Below, one piece after another: positions 14,565-23,704 of a DNA stretch of 64,000 bases. Under the pieces are notes generated by a model. It saw nothing but the letters and a program-made list of their open reading frames with translations, did no database searches and was not told where the DNA came from. Numbering within the stretch: position 1 is the first letter of the stretch; the number at the start of each line of letters is the position of its first letter. The stretch comes from Bin87 sp965116565 (lineage in GTDB: Bacteria > Chloroflexota > Dehalococcoidia > Lucifugimonadales > UBA3495). The DNA lies in contig OZ220699.1 in assembly GCA_965116565.1 (NCBI GenBank), forward strand, positions 1,178,001-1,242,000, in the 5' to 3' direction. A program made the translations under genes and the position numbers.

Positions 14565-15704
14565 CTACAGGAAGGGGACCTTCTCGAAGACGCCGCGGTT
14601 GATGGGGTTGGAGTCGAGGCCCATCCAGTCTTCCAGGATGGTGGCGTAAACCTGGCGGAAGTCCATGTTGGACCGGAGGTTGCCGCCCTCTTCCTGCTGT
14701 CCGGGCTCGAGGGACGGGTAGGTGCCGTAGATTCCGCCCTTGACCTTTTCGCCGACCATGAAGGCCACGGAGCCAGCGCCGTGGTCGGTGCCGGAGCCGT
14801 TGTCGCCCACGCGGCGGCCGAACTCGGAGAACATGAACGTGATGACATTGTCGCTGGCGTCATGTTCGCGCAGGTCGGTGATGAAGGTGTCGATGTTGGC
14901 GGACACGTCGGTCCACAGCCGGGCGTGGTCAGACGCCTGGTTGGCGTGGGTGTCGAAGCCGTTGTAGGGGCTGGTGGTGAACAGCACGCGGGTGCCCAGC
15001 TCGGCCAGGTGGGTCTGCGCGATGTTCTTCATGTATTGGCCGACGGTGGTCGCGGAGTACTCCACGTTGGAGGTGTACTTCGGCGGCGCGGTGGCCAGGA
15101 TGTCGGCGCCAATGCGGGCGTAGGTGCCGGTGGAGCGCAGGTAGTCGCTCACGAAGCCCTGTCCGACGGTGGGCGCGTAGATCTTGCTGAAGAGGTCCAG
15201 AGCCTCGGCTCGCTGGTCATCGCCCTCGATGCCGGTGAGCAGGCCGTAGGTCTCCAGGTTGCCGACGGAGGCAACCGGGACGCCTTCCTTGGCCAGCGCG
15301 CGGGGGAGGCCGCGGCCGAAGTTCACGCCGGTGATTCCCTGGCCTTCGGCGTTCGGGTCGAGCTCGTGGATGACCTGGCCCAGCCAGCCCTCGGTGCCGA
15401 TGGTGTCGGGCTCACAGGTGTGCCAGATGTCCATGCTACGGAAGTGGCTGTAGGACGGGTTGGCGTAGCCGATGCCCAAGAAGATGGCGAGCTTGCCCTC
15501 GTCCCAGTACTTCTTCAGGGGCCCCATGGTGGGGTGAAGGCCGATTTCGCCGTTCAGATCGAGGACGGCTTCGGCGGGGACGCCGAGGGCCGGGCGATAG
15601 TCGCGGTAGTGGCCGTCGTTGTAGGGGATGACAGTGTTCAGGCCGTCATTCCCACCGGAGAGGGAAAGCACCACCAGAACGTTGTCTTTGTTGGTAGAGA
15701 CCAT
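14565..15704 (-). CDS. DUF1501 family protein
   Basis: 379 aa. N-terminal VLVVLSLSGGNDGLNTVIPY and the later VITFMFSEFGRRVGDNGSGTDHGAGS are the DUF1501 signature, which resembles the alkaline phosphatase/sulfatase fold. No Tat signal is evident, unlike many relatives. Function is unproven; it nearly always occurs beside DUF1800, as here (100 nt between). GGAGG precedes the ATG at 15704. The pair is widespread in Planctomycetota, Chloroflexota and Proteobacteria. Confidence 0.88.
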   Translation of the reverse strand: MVSTNKDNVLVVLSLSGGNDGLNTVIPYNDGHYRDYRPALGVPAEAVLDLNGEIGLHPTMGPLKKYWDEGKLAIFLGIGYANPSYSHFRSMDIWHTCEPDTIGTEGWLGQVIHELDPNAEGQGITGVNFGRGLPRALAKEGVPVASVGNLETYGLLTGIEGDDQRAEALDLFSKIYAPTVGQGFVSDYLRSTGTYARIGADILATAPPKYTSNVEYSATTVGQYMKNIAQTHLAELGTRVLFTTSPYNGFDTHANQASDHARLWTDVSANIDTFITDLREHDASDNVITFMFSEFGRRVGDNGSGTDHGAGSVAFMVGEKVKGGIYGTYPSLEPGQQEEGGNLRSNMDFRQVYATILEDWMGLDSNPINRGVFEKVPFL

Positions 15705-15803
15705 TTGATAGTCCTCCGTTTTACTTGCTTGATGCTTTGGGTTGCTGGCCGGGGCAACGCGTTGGTATTGCGCGCTCCCGGCCGCGTTGTGGTTGCTTTC
15801 CGA

Positions 15804-17228
15804 TTACTCGAACTGGAATTCCGAGGTGGAGGCGATGATCTGGAACATCTCACCGGACCGGCGGGCGAACTCGGCGCGCTCGGCGTCGGAGCCGTGGGTC
15901 AGGTTGCCGCCGCGGCCAGCGTGAGCGATCAACTGATCGCGCGTGTCCTCGGTGAGGTTCAGGCAGCCAACCAGGTCAGCGCAGGAGTCCACAAACTGCT
16001 CGGGGCTCAGGCTGTTGCCCTGGGCCATGAGCCTGGAGATCATGCTCTGCACGCCCGGAAGCTCGGTGCGGCCCAGGTAGTCGGCGGCGAAGTTGATGCG
16101 CTCGACCAGGGTGCCAGAGTCGATCCACTCGTGGCCGGTGTGCCAGCCCTCAACGGTGGGCGGGTTCATCAGGTCCATGCCCATGTACTTGGGCTCCTGG
16201 CTCAGTTCGAACATGCCGGGCTTGATCTCGCCGCGGTGGTCGCCCACCATGCGAAGGGTGCCCGCGACCATTTCGGCCGGGTTCTTGACCTTGGCGTACT
16301 GGGCATTCTTGAACGACTCGGAGTTGAAGAGGGTGCGCAGCATCTCGGTGATGTTGTAACCGCTGTCGAAGTACGACTGCTCCAGGTCCTCGAGCAGGCT
16401 CTCATCCTTGGGCGGAGTCTGGCGCCAGCTGGGAACCGGGACCTCGTCGGCGACGAAGAAGTTGTACATGTGCCGGGAGATGAACCGGGCGGTGGCCCTG
16501 TTCGCGGCGATCATGTCGAGGATGTCGTCGCCGTTCCAGTTGCCGGTCTGGCCCAGGAAGGTCTTGTCATCGTCGTCGTGGTCGGCGGGGTCGAACCGGA
16601 ATTCCCAGGGGCTGCGGCCATAGGGGAACGGCGGGTACGGCGGGGCGATGTTCCAGCCGGTGAACGCGCGGGCGCAGGCCTTTACGTCGTCCTCGCTGTA
16701 GTTGAAATCTTCGTTCATGCCGACGCCCATGGAGAACAGCTCCAGGAGTTCACGGCCATAGTTCTCGTTGATGTTGGTCTTGTGGCTCTCGCAGTTGTCC
16801 AGGTAGTAGACCATGGCGGGGCTGGTGGACAGTTCCATCAGCAGTTCCCGGAAGTTGCCCATGCCCTTGTCCCGGAACATCTGGATCATCCGGCCCATTT
16901 CTTCGCCGGAGTCGATCTTCGAGTGGCCGGCGCAGAAGATCATGTGCCAGAAGAGGGCGATCTTCTCCTTGAGCTGGTACTCGGTGTTTACCATGCGGAA
17001 CACCCAGTTCTGGATGTTGATCTCGATGGCGCCCGGGTGGTTGTAGGTTGGGTGGTAGCGCAGCATCAGGTCGTCTTCAACGCCGGACGATGCACCCGGA
17101 TTCAAAAGCTCCTCCACCACGGTGTCGTAGCCTTTCGCAGCGTTGGCTTCGATCTCGTCGCGGCTGGCGCTGAAGCCGGCGCGGCGTAGAAGGTGAGCCA
17201 TCAATGCGATGTCATTGCTTCCTGCCAT
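15804..17228 (-). CDS. DUF1800 family protein
   Basis: 474 aa. It starts with ALMAHLLRRAGFSASRDEIE and has KIALFWHMIFCAGHSKID, NENYGRELLELFSMGVG, ARAFTGWNI and NPPTVEGWHTGHEW, all DUF1800 hallmarks. Role unknown, thought to act with DUF1501. The ATG at 17228 has GGAGG upstream and fits the family start; the longer frame (to 17324) crosses an AT-rich promoter-like stretch with TATATT on the minus strand. Confidence 0.88.
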   Translation of the reverse strand: MAGSNDIALMAHLLRRAGFSASRDEIEANAAKGYDTVVEELLNPGASSGVEDDLMLRYHPTYNHPGAIEINIQNWVFRMVNTEYQLKEKIALFWHMIFCAGHSKIDSGEEMGRMIQMFRDKGMGNFRELLMELSTSPAMVYYLDNCESHKTNINENYGRELLELFSMGVGMNEDFNYSEDDVKACARAFTGWNIAPPYPPFPYGRSPWEFRFDPADHDDDDKTFLGQTGNWNGDDILDMIAANRATARFISRHMYNFFVADEVPVPSWRQTPPKDESLLEDLEQSYFDSGYNITEMLRTLFNSESFKNAQYAKVKNPAEMVAGTLRMVGDHRGEIKPGMFELSQEPKYMGMDLMNPPTVEGWHTGHEWIDSGTLVERINFAADYLGRTELPGVQSMISRLMAQGNSLSPEQFVDSCADLVGCLNLTEDTRDQLIAHAGRGGNLTHGSDAERAEFARRSGEMFQIIASTSEFQFE

Positions 17229-17412
17229 TGTTGCCTCCTTTTGGGTCCTGATTTTCGGCCCTGAACGGGCATTTTTTGGTGCAAAAAATATAGCGCACGA
17301 ACGTCGTATCCGCAATATCCGCACGCTTATCCCGCACGAAAGATATGCGGAACCGTTATCAGTTTATAATCGTATCGCCGGAAGGAATTCGTGTCAATAC
17401 AATTAAAGACCA

Positions 17413-17434
17413 GGGACGGGCAACTGCCCGTCCC
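17413..17434 (-). terminator. Terminator hairpin after dppC
   Basis: GGGACGGGCA pairs with TGCCCGTCCC around a 2-nt loop, 20 nt beyond the dppC stop on the minus strand, followed by TGGTCTTTAATT. It would end the binding protein/permease transcript. Confidence 0.6.
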
Positions 17435-17453
17435 TTCCCGCGAACGATCAGGC

Positions 17454-18344
17454 CTATCGCGTCCGCCGCAGTCGTGGATCCAGGGTATCCCGGAGCCAGT
17501 CTCCGAAGAAGTTCATGGCCATCACCACTATTGTGATGGCAAGGCCGGGGAACAGCGCCAGCCACCACAGGTCGAAGATCTGGTCGCGGCCTTCCGATAC
17601 CATGATGCCCCACGCCGGGTCGCCCGGCGGCACGCCGACGCCCAGGAAGCTAAGGGATGCCTCCAGCAGGATGGTCTGACCCACCAGCAGGCTGATGACG
17701 ATCAAAACGGTATTAATGACGTTGGGGAATATGTGCCGCCACATGATCACCGGCGCTGAAACCCCGGCGACGATGGCAAGCGTGACGAAGTCCCGTTCCT
17801 TGATGCTAAGCACTTCCCCGCGGGCTTGCCGCGCGAATCTGGCCCACACCGTGGCCGCCACCGCCACGATCACGTTGCCTATGCCGGCGCCCCCGGCGAT
17901 GGCAACGATAATCAGCGCCAACAGCACCGTTGGAAACCCCAGCACGGCGTCCACCAGGCGCATCATGAAGATATCGACGCGTCCGCCAAAATAACCGGAC
18001 ATGACTCCAATTGCGGTGCCGACCACCGCGCCCGTCCCCAGGGCGACCAGGCTGATGAACACCGAAGTGCGGGCTCCGTATATGAGCCTGCTGAGGATGT
18101 CCTTGCCGGATTTGTCGGTGCCGAGGATGAACTTGCTGCTCTGGAACGGCGGCACTTCACGATCCCGTTTGTTCAGCAGTTCGGGGTCGTGTGGCGAGAT
18201 GAGCGGCGCAAAAACAGCCGCGACGACGAGCACCGCGAGTACCAGGATCGGAATCCAGGGCAGGCGCAGTTCCCGCGTTTTCTGCCAGACGCGAACCGCC
18301 TGGTTCGACTGCGGCAGTGGGGTTGCCAGATCTTGGGTGGCCAA
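17454..18344 (-). CDS. Peptide/nickel-type ABC transporter permease, DppC/OppC family
   Basis: 296 aa, six membrane segments (first at residues about 31-50). It has the OppC N-terminal domain (FAPLISPHDPE), LGTDKSGKDILSRLIYGARTS, and the EAA loop region RQARGEVLSIKERDFV ... HIFPNV. It forms the inner-membrane channel with DppB. It lies 38 nt after dppB. No ATPase subunits are in the window, so they must be supplied from elsewhere. Substrate (oligopeptide or other solute) unknown. Confidence 0.9.
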   Translation of the reverse strand: MATQDLATPLPQSNQAVRVWQKTRELRLPWIPILVLAVLVVAAVFAPLISPHDPELLNKRDREVPPFQSSKFILGTDKSGKDILSRLIYGARTSVFISLVALGTGAVVGTAIGVMSGYFGGRVDIFMMRLVDAVLGFPTVLLALIIVAIAGGAGIGNVIVAVAATVWARFARQARGEVLSIKERDFVTLAIVAGVSAPVIMWRHIFPNVINTVLIVISLLVGQTILLEASLSFLGVGVPPGDPAWGIMVSEGRDQIFDLWWLALFPGLAITIVVMAMNFFGDWLRDTLDPRLRRTR

Positions 18345-18382
18345 GGTGAAAGTCTCCTAAGACTGCGGATGCCGGGTGTGGC

Positions 18383-19306
18383 TTAGCCGTACCGGATGCG
18401 CGGGTCAACGTAAGCGTAAACTATATCCACGATGGTGGACATCATGATGTAGAGGAAGCCGGACGTGAGGATCGTCGCTTCGATGATCGGCACGTCCCGG
18501 GTGCGGATTCCCTCCAGCATCAGGAGGCCGAGTCCCGGCCACGAGAAGATGACCTCCACCACGATGGATCCGTTGAGCAGCCCGGCGAAGCTGATGCCGC
18601 CGAAGGTCAACACCGGAATCACTGCGTTTTTCAGCGCGTGCTTGAAGATCACCAACTGCTCGGCCAGCCCCTTGATGCGCGCGAACTTGACGTATTCGCT
18701 GTCCAGTACTTCCAGCATGGCCGACCGGGTGAGCCGCATGAACCCCGCCATGGTGAACACGGCGATCGAGAATGCGGGGATGACGAAATAGCGCGGGTCA
18801 AGGCCCTGTTTGCCGAACGTGGGCAACAGGCCCAACTCCACGGCGAATATCCACATCAGGATGATCGCCAGCCAGAATTGCGGCATGGACATGCCCAGGA
18901 TGGCAAATGATTTGCCGACGCGGTCCATGATGCTGTCCCGTTTTACCGCCGACAAAATGCCTAATGGTATGCCGATGACGATTGCGATGATCAGGGCGCT
19001 GATCGCCAGTTGGATCGTGTTGGGGATCCGCTCTATGACCACGTCAAAAGCAGGCTGGCGCTTGTTGTACGACCGGCCGAAATCGCCGATGAACAGGCCG
19101 CCCAGGTAGTCGAAATAGCGGATGACCACGGGGCGGTCCAGACCCAGGTTCTTGCGGATGGCCTCGATCTCCGACGGTTTCGCGTCGCCGGGGGCCATGG
19201 CCAGAGCGGCGTCGCCGGTCAGGTCGGTGCCGAAGAACACTGCGGCGCTCAGCACGACCAGGGTCGCTACCGCTTGGATGATTCTAAACAAGATGAAGCG
19301 TGCCAA
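18383..19306 (-). CDS. Peptide/nickel-type ABC transporter permease, DppB/OppB family
   Basis: 307 aa, six membrane segments. N-terminal FILFRIIQAVATLVVLSAAVFF, conserved GLDRPVVIRYFDYL and RLTRSAMLEVLDSEYVKFARIKGL (EAA loop), with FSWPGLGLLMLEGI near the end. It is the partner of the downstream DppC. Its own extended -10 (19349-19357) and a hairpin (19454-19481) separate it from the binding-protein gene, so expression of the permease can differ from that of the binding protein. Confidence 0.9.
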   Translation of the reverse strand: MARFILFRIIQAVATLVVLSAAVFFGTDLTGDAALAMAPGDAKPSEIEAIRKNLGLDRPVVIRYFDYLGGLFIGDFGRSYNKRQPAFDVVIERIPNTIQLAISALIIAIVIGIPLGILSAVKRDSIMDRVGKSFAILGMSMPQFWLAIILMWIFAVELGLLPTFGKQGLDPRYFVIPAFSIAVFTMAGFMRLTRSAMLEVLDSEYVKFARIKGLAEQLVIFKHALKNAVIPVLTFGGISFAGLLNGSIVVEVIFSWPGLGLLMLEGIRTRDVPIIEATILTSGFLYIMMSTIVDIVYAYVDPRIRYG

Positions 19307-19348
19307 TCAGGTCGCCTCCCCCACTTCGGGAAATTTGAGTTGGCGGCG

Positions 19349-19357
19349 ATTATAGCA
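19349..19357 (-). promoter_or_regulatory. Extended -10 upstream of dppB
   Basis: TGCTATAAT on the minus strand, about 45 nt from the dppB ATG and downstream of the hairpin at 19454-19481, so the permease genes probably have their own promoter. Confidence 0.5.
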
Positions 19358-19453
19358 GAAATACGGGCGCCGCAACCCCGTGCCGGCTTCGCTTCCCCCT
19401 GCTCAGTCATTGCCGACGGAGCACGGCAATCGCGCCCTGTGCGGCTACGTGAA

Positions 19454-19481
19454 AGGGGGTGGGTTGTTCAACCCACCCCCT
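19454..19481 (-). terminator. Strong hairpin between binding-protein gene and dppB
   Basis: A 13-bp perfect stem (AGGGGGTGGGTTG and its complement) with a 2-nt loop, 31 nt beyond the binding-protein stop. On the minus strand it runs into TTTCACG. It probably makes most transcripts end after the abundant binding protein, with partial read-through to dppBC. Confidence 0.65.
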
Positions 19482-19511
19482 CGTTGAGGTTCAGTCTATC
19501 CCGTCAGGGGA

Positions 19512-21485
19512 TTACTGAGCCCAGCGGATCGTCCACAACGCGCTCGGCGACGGGCGCAATGGTCGCGGACGCCAATCGGCGATGCGCGCACTGATTGCGT
19601 AAGGCGCATCCAGGTAGCCGGGCGCGAAGTCCCAGTGCCCTTCGTGAGCCTGTCGCAGAGCCTCATAGTAGTTTGCCTGCTGAGCCTCAGGAGTGGTTGA
19701 AGACACCGCCGTGGCTACCAGGGGCTCCACCAACGGGTCGTAGCTGATGTAGGAGCCTTCGGGGTCGCCGAAGCGGCCGATCAGCTTGGAACCGGTGTCG
19801 TACGAGTGCTCGTTCGACCGCACCAGGTACTGGCCGGGGATTTGTCCGCCGTACTGCCGGTCCTTGATGGAGGCTTCCTCACCGACGTTGACCTTACAGT
19901 TCAGTCCCAGGTAGGTTTCCCAGTCGGCGCAGACGAACTCGACGATCTGCAGCATCTTGGGCACGGTGGCGCCTGCTTCCCAGGTCCAGACGTTCCAGGT
20001 GTCTCCACCGCCGGGCATGACCGGGTCCATAAGGCCGGTAACCGCGTCGAACGTTCCGCCGTCAGGGTTGGGCGCCTCGGGGAGGTTGTAGCCGGCTTCG
20101 ACGAACAGTTCGCGTGCCTTGGCCGGGTCGAACGGGAACGGGTCCAGGGTTCCATCAGCCTTGTAGCCGATGCCGGACGGAGCGGCGGCGGCGGTTCCGG
20201 CGATGTGGAACACGTCGGATCCGCCAACCAGTTCCTGGATTGCTTCCTTGTCGATGGCATAGTCCAAAGCGTGGCGAACACGCTTGTCCGAGCACATGAG
20301 CTTGGTGCCCTGAGGGTCGCCGATGTACTTGCCTTCGTCGTTCTGCGTGCGGGTCACGTCATGTCCCAGAGTCTGGGGAGCGTCCTCGCTGCAGTTCCAG
20401 GCGTTGATCCAGATCACGGTGGACTCGGGGCCGAACCGGAATTGCAGACCGGCGGCTTCCAGTTCCTCGCGGGAGTCCACGTCCATGGCTGAGATATCAG
20501 CCTCGCCGCCCAGCAGCGCAGCCTTGCGGGTTGCGGCCTCGGCGACCAGGTTGATTTCCAGCTCGTCGAACGGATAGGGGCGCTTCTCGAGGATGAAGTG
20601 GTCGTCCCTCTTCTCGTATACGATCTGCGCGCCGGAGGTGAACGAAACCAGGTCGAACGGACCCGCCGATCCCGGGTTCGGGTTGGCGATCAGGCCGTCG
20701 GAGCGCTCCTGGTCGTTGGCGCCCAGGCTCTCGAAGTGGGCCTTGGACATGATGGCGCCGGCAGTGCCGCCACCAACTTCACTGACGTCCGCCAGGAAGT
20801 TCAGGGTCGGCCGCACGAATGTCATGGTGACCTCGTTGGGGCCGGTCACGCGAGCGTGGCCTTCCTTGACCCGATCGGTGTTGTCGCCTTCATAGGCTTC
20901 GTTGGGCTCGTCGGCTGCAACCAGACGCCAAATGCGAATGCGCACCACCGAGCGGGCGCCGTCGTCTTGGATGTAACTGAGGTACCAGGCGGCGTCTTCC
21001 GCTGTTACGGGATCTCCGTTGTGGAACACAGCGTCTTCACGCAAGGTCCAGGAGATGCTGTTGCCGTCTTCCGAAACTGACCACGCGGTTGCCAACCCGT
21101 CACTGGTGTAGTTGAGCTGGTCATCGGTGGTGATCAAGTGGGAGTGGATCGGGAAGTGCCAAACGTGCTTGTCGCCGCTCTCGTACTTCGGATCCCACAC
21201 CTCGTTGCCGAACGACTCTGTGAGCACGATCAGGCGCTTGCCCTCTCCTGCGTCCATCATCGCCGCCGGTTCCTGGGTAGGCAGAGGGGTTGCGGTGGCG
21301 CCGACCTGGGCCGCCGCGGGTGGCGCGGTAGCGGCCGGAGCCGCGCTGCTGTCGCCCGACGTGCTGGCGGCCGGCGCGGCCGGTGCCTCTGCTCCGCCGC
21401 AGGCGACACCGACGATGAGCGCCACCACCGCTGCTGGAATCAGCAACTGGTAAAAGCGCAATCGCGGTATGCGAATTCGTGTCAT
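19512..21485 (-). CDS. Family-5 ABC transporter substrate-binding lipoprotein
   Basis: 657 aa, extracytoplasmic solute receptor of the Dpp/Opp type (SBP_bac_5). The signal sequence ends in VGVAC with lipid-anchored Cys29, then an Ala/Pro-rich linker with PTQEPAAMM. Domain blocks include GLATAWSVSEDGNSISWTLR and DPFPFDPAKARELFVEAGY. The ATG at 21485 has GGAGGG upstream. It belongs with dppB and dppC downstream. At 657 aa it is longer than the usual 500-550, with extra Asp/Gly-rich inserts. Ligand unknown. Confidence 0.88.
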   Translation of the reverse strand: MTRIRIPRLRFYQLLIPAAVVALIVGVACGGAEAPAAPAASTSGDSSAAPAATAPPAAAQVGATATPLPTQEPAAMMDAGEGKRLIVLTESFGNEVWDPKYESGDKHVWHFPIHSHLITTDDQLNYTSDGLATAWSVSEDGNSISWTLREDAVFHNGDPVTAEDAAWYLSYIQDDGARSVVRIRIWRLVAADEPNEAYEGDNTDRVKEGHARVTGPNEVTMTFVRPTLNFLADVSEVGGGTAGAIMSKAHFESLGANDQERSDGLIANPNPGSAGPFDLVSFTSGAQIVYEKRDDHFILEKRPYPFDELEINLVAEAATRKAALLGGEADISAMDVDSREELEAAGLQFRFGPESTVIWINAWNCSEDAPQTLGHDVTRTQNDEGKYIGDPQGTKLMCSDKRVRHALDYAIDKEAIQELVGGSDVFHIAGTAAAAPSGIGYKADGTLDPFPFDPAKARELFVEAGYNLPEAPNPDGGTFDAVTGLMDPVMPGGGDTWNVWTWEAGATVPKMLQIVEFVCADWETYLGLNCKVNVGEEASIKDRQYGGQIPGQYLVRSNEHSYDTGSKLIGRFGDPEGSYISYDPLVEPLVATAVSSTTPEAQQANYYEALRQAHEGHWDFAPGYLDAPYAISARIADWRPRPLRPSPSALWTIRWAQ

Positions 21486-21614
21486 AATTCTTATGTCCCT
21501 CCTTCGGACGGTAATTTTTGGGCTTGCCGGGAATTGGCAAACCAAAGTGCCGGAATACTAACGACACGACCCTCGATTTGTCAATTCCATGTGCCGGCTC
21601 GTAACTGTTCAGGA

Positions 21615-22595
21615 TTGAGGTGACCGTCTAACACCAAAACCGTCATACCAACCCCCAAACCGTCATACCGGCCTTGAGCCGGTATCCAGACAATCCTTCC
21701 CCCGCTCACGTTCCCCAATCTCCGGACTGTACGCGTGTCCGCCTGCCCGCCGGTGAGTCATACATAACCGGCAAACCCATCAACTCTGAACGGTTACGCC
21801 GGCCCACGCGTACCCAGTTTCGTCTCGCGTAATCGGGGCGGTCAAGTTGCGCCTGCTGTCACTCATGCTTTCGCGGCAGCGACGACTGCGGGATTTGCTC
21901 TGGCGTATCTCCGTCACCAACTGGGTACGCATGACGACACTGCTCCCTTGCCCCTGACCGCTGCCCATCCTTACCATAGAACTCCGTACCATAGAACTCC
22001 GTACCATAGAACTCCGTACCATAGAACTCCGTACCATCGAACTACGTGATCCCACAAATCCAAACCACCATCCCGGTCCCTCCGGGCTTTTCCATTTGTC
22101 GCAGGCCCTTCCCGCAGCCGGCTCATCTGAACTACGTGATTCCCCTTGTCGCAGGCCCTTCCCGCAGCCGGCTCATCTGAACTACGTGATTCCCCAATTC
22201 CAAACCACCATCCCGGCCCCCTCCGGGCTTTTCCATTTGTCGCAGGCCCTGCCCGCAGCCCGCTCATCCTGAGCCTGTCAAAGGACGAGCGGGCCGCAGT
22301 CCATCGGGCCACAGTTCTGCGGGCCACAGTGCAGGGAACGTCCGGGCTGGAGCCATCGCCTGGTGTTTGAATCATCGTGTGTTTGAATCATCGAATGACC
22401 CGGCCCATCCCTCCCAAACCCGCTCACAGGCCCGCCAAATCCACCAATATCACCCCCAAAACCCGCCCATTACGCCACCATTTCACACCCACCACCCGCC
22501 AAAAACCCTGCACAAATGAAACGAAATGAGCGGATTTGAGCGGGATTTCCCCAAAATGACAGCCCGCCCCGTACTTGATACGGGGCGCCACCATC
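21615..22595. repeat. Mosaic of intergenic repeats (copy A)
   Basis: About 1 kb without a convincing gene. In order: a block (21620-21790) with the hairpin ATACCGGC-CTTGA-GCCGGTAT, repeated directly at 38042-38210; a block at 21930-22075 with 15-bp tandem repeats, present inverted at 37930-38030; a duplicated unit of about 50 bp at 22096-22195; a CTCATCCTGAGCCTGTCAAA-type dispersed sequence near 22262; and a block at 22430-22590 that reappears inverted at 37757-37900. Frames inside it only translate the repeats. Confidence 0.7.
21974..22037. repeat. 15-bp tandem repeat, about five units
   Basis: Four copies of ACCATAGAACTCCGT (first unit begins near 21974) followed by a variant ACCATCGAACTACGT. 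The related copy near 37965-38000 (inverted) has only two units, so the array has expanded or contracted. Confidence 0.8.
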
Positions 22596-22667
22596 CCAAT
22601 CCAGTTTCTGATCCTGTCCATCCATGCCAAGCTCCATCTCCGGGTACTCCCTCGCCGAGTTAATCCC

Positions 22668-22994
22668 ATGACCCTCTCCCAACTCTGCCGCCGCGTCAAC
22701 GCCTTCAAGCGCCAATTCGCCCATGAACTCGCCATCATCCGGCTCCGCCGCATCGCCGAAACCCTCTCCAACGACTGGACTCCATCCGAACCCCCGGAAC
22801 CGTCCACCGTCATCCAGCACATTGTCAAAGCCGGCTTCCGCCTCACCACCTTCGCCAGTCTCGGCCGCTACCTCGCGGACACCCGACGCAAAGGCGACGT
22901 CCCCATTCCCAACACCATCGTCCTCAGTTTGCTCCCCTGGGCCGGAAACGACCGCTACTATCCACTGCTGCGCTGGGACCCACCGGCCCCGTAA
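22668..22994 (+). CDS. Small hypothetical protein next to repeat mosaic
   Basis: 108 aa from the ATG at 22668, not firmly recognised. The helical N-terminus MTLSQLCRRVNAFKRQFAHE is followed by LAIIRLRRIAETLSNDW. The composition is protein-like and Arg-rich, and small proteins of this look (RRVNALKRKFA...) occur beside mobile DNA. The minus-strand frames here look like shadows. It may belong to the repeat family or an IS remnant. No good ribosome site. Confidence 0.4.
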   Translation: MTLSQLCRRVNAFKRQFAHELAIIRLRRIAETLSNDWTPSEPPEPSTVIQHIVKAGFRLTTFASLGRYLADTRRKGDVPIPNTIVLSLLPWAGNDRYYPLLRWDPPAP

Positions 22995-23235
22995 CCATGG
23001 CCATTTCCCCAAATGGGTACGCGTGAACATGCGCCGGAAGTTGATGAGGCCAGCACGCCACGCGCCTGCGATTTTTTTGTATCGGTCGCCCTCACCGTTG
23101 ATGGCCCTGTCGCCCTGTTTTGCCTCATGATGTCCAGTCAGACGCGATTGCTTGCGTTGGGGTCGGTCTGCCGGTATTCTTGCTTCCGATTTGCGGGCCA
23201 GCCTCCGCCGCCCGCTCGAACCGGAGATTCGACAA

Positions 23236-23676
23236 ATGACACAGGCCGCTCCCCAGATTCCCCTGCCCGTTCCGCAACCGGAGTCCGATTTCTACTGGGA
23301 AAAGTGCAAGGAAGGCGAACTTTGGCTGCGGCACTGCACAGCGTGCGACCGGTCCTACTTCTATCCCAGGGACATCTGCCCGTTCCCGGAATGCTTTAGC
23401 AGGGAAACCGACTGGATACAGGCCAGCGGGCGCGGAACACTGCATACCTTTGCCATAGTGCATCGAGGCCCGACCCCGGCGTTCAGGGACAAGGTTCCCT
23501 ACATCGCGGCGGTGGTGACTCTGGAAGAGGGGCCGCAAATTCCCACCTGGCTGGTGGGCATCGAGTTCGGCGAGGGGGAAGTGCGACCCGATTCGGTGCA
23601 GTGCGGCATGGCGGTTGAGGTCATGTTCGAAGAAATCGACGACAACATCTCCCTGCCAATGTTCCGCCCCGCGTGA
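23236..23676 (+). CDS. Zn-ribbon plus OB-fold protein (DUF35 family)
   Basis: 146 aa. It has the rubredoxin-like zinc ribbon CTACDRSYFYPRDICPFPEC (Cys pairs around residues 35-55), then an OB fold with GRGTLHTFAIVHRGPTP and PYIAAVVTLEEG. DUF35 proteins act as acyl-CoA binding partners of thiolases or HMG-CoA synthases. No thiolase is adjacent here, so the partner must be elsewhere. The ATG at 23236 follows a weak site; the frame upstream to 23152 is not homologous. Confidence 0.85.
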   Translation: MTQAAPQIPLPVPQPESDFYWEKCKEGELWLRHCTACDRSYFYPRDICPFPECFSRETDWIQASGRGTLHTFAIVHRGPTPAFRDKVPYIAAVVTLEEGPQIPTWLVGIEFGEGEVRPDSVQCGMAVEVMFEEIDDNISLPMFRPA

Positions 23677-23687
23677 GCCTTTGCGCT

Positions 23688-23696
23688 TGCTATAAT
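23688..23696 (+). promoter_or_regulatory. Extended -10 immediately before copA
   Basis: TGCTATAAT ends 8 nt before the copA ATG (23705). A start site 6-8 nt after the box would fall at or beside the ATG, so copA may be translated from a leaderless mRNA. No Shine-Dalgarno fits between. Confidence 0.5.
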
Positions 23697-23704
23697 CGGG
23701 CCAT

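Noticed and set aside
14781..17189. 802-aa plus-strand frame
   Set aside because: It lies antisense to DUF1501 and DUF1800 genes that carry clear family motifs; Val/Ala/Gly-rich shadow of high-GC coding DNA.
21780..22055. Small gene encoding SSMVR repeats
   Set aside because: The frame only translates the 15-bp tandem array and has no sensible start region.
22096..22195. CRISPR array
   Set aside because: Only two units of about 50 bp directly adjacent without spacers, and no cas genes.
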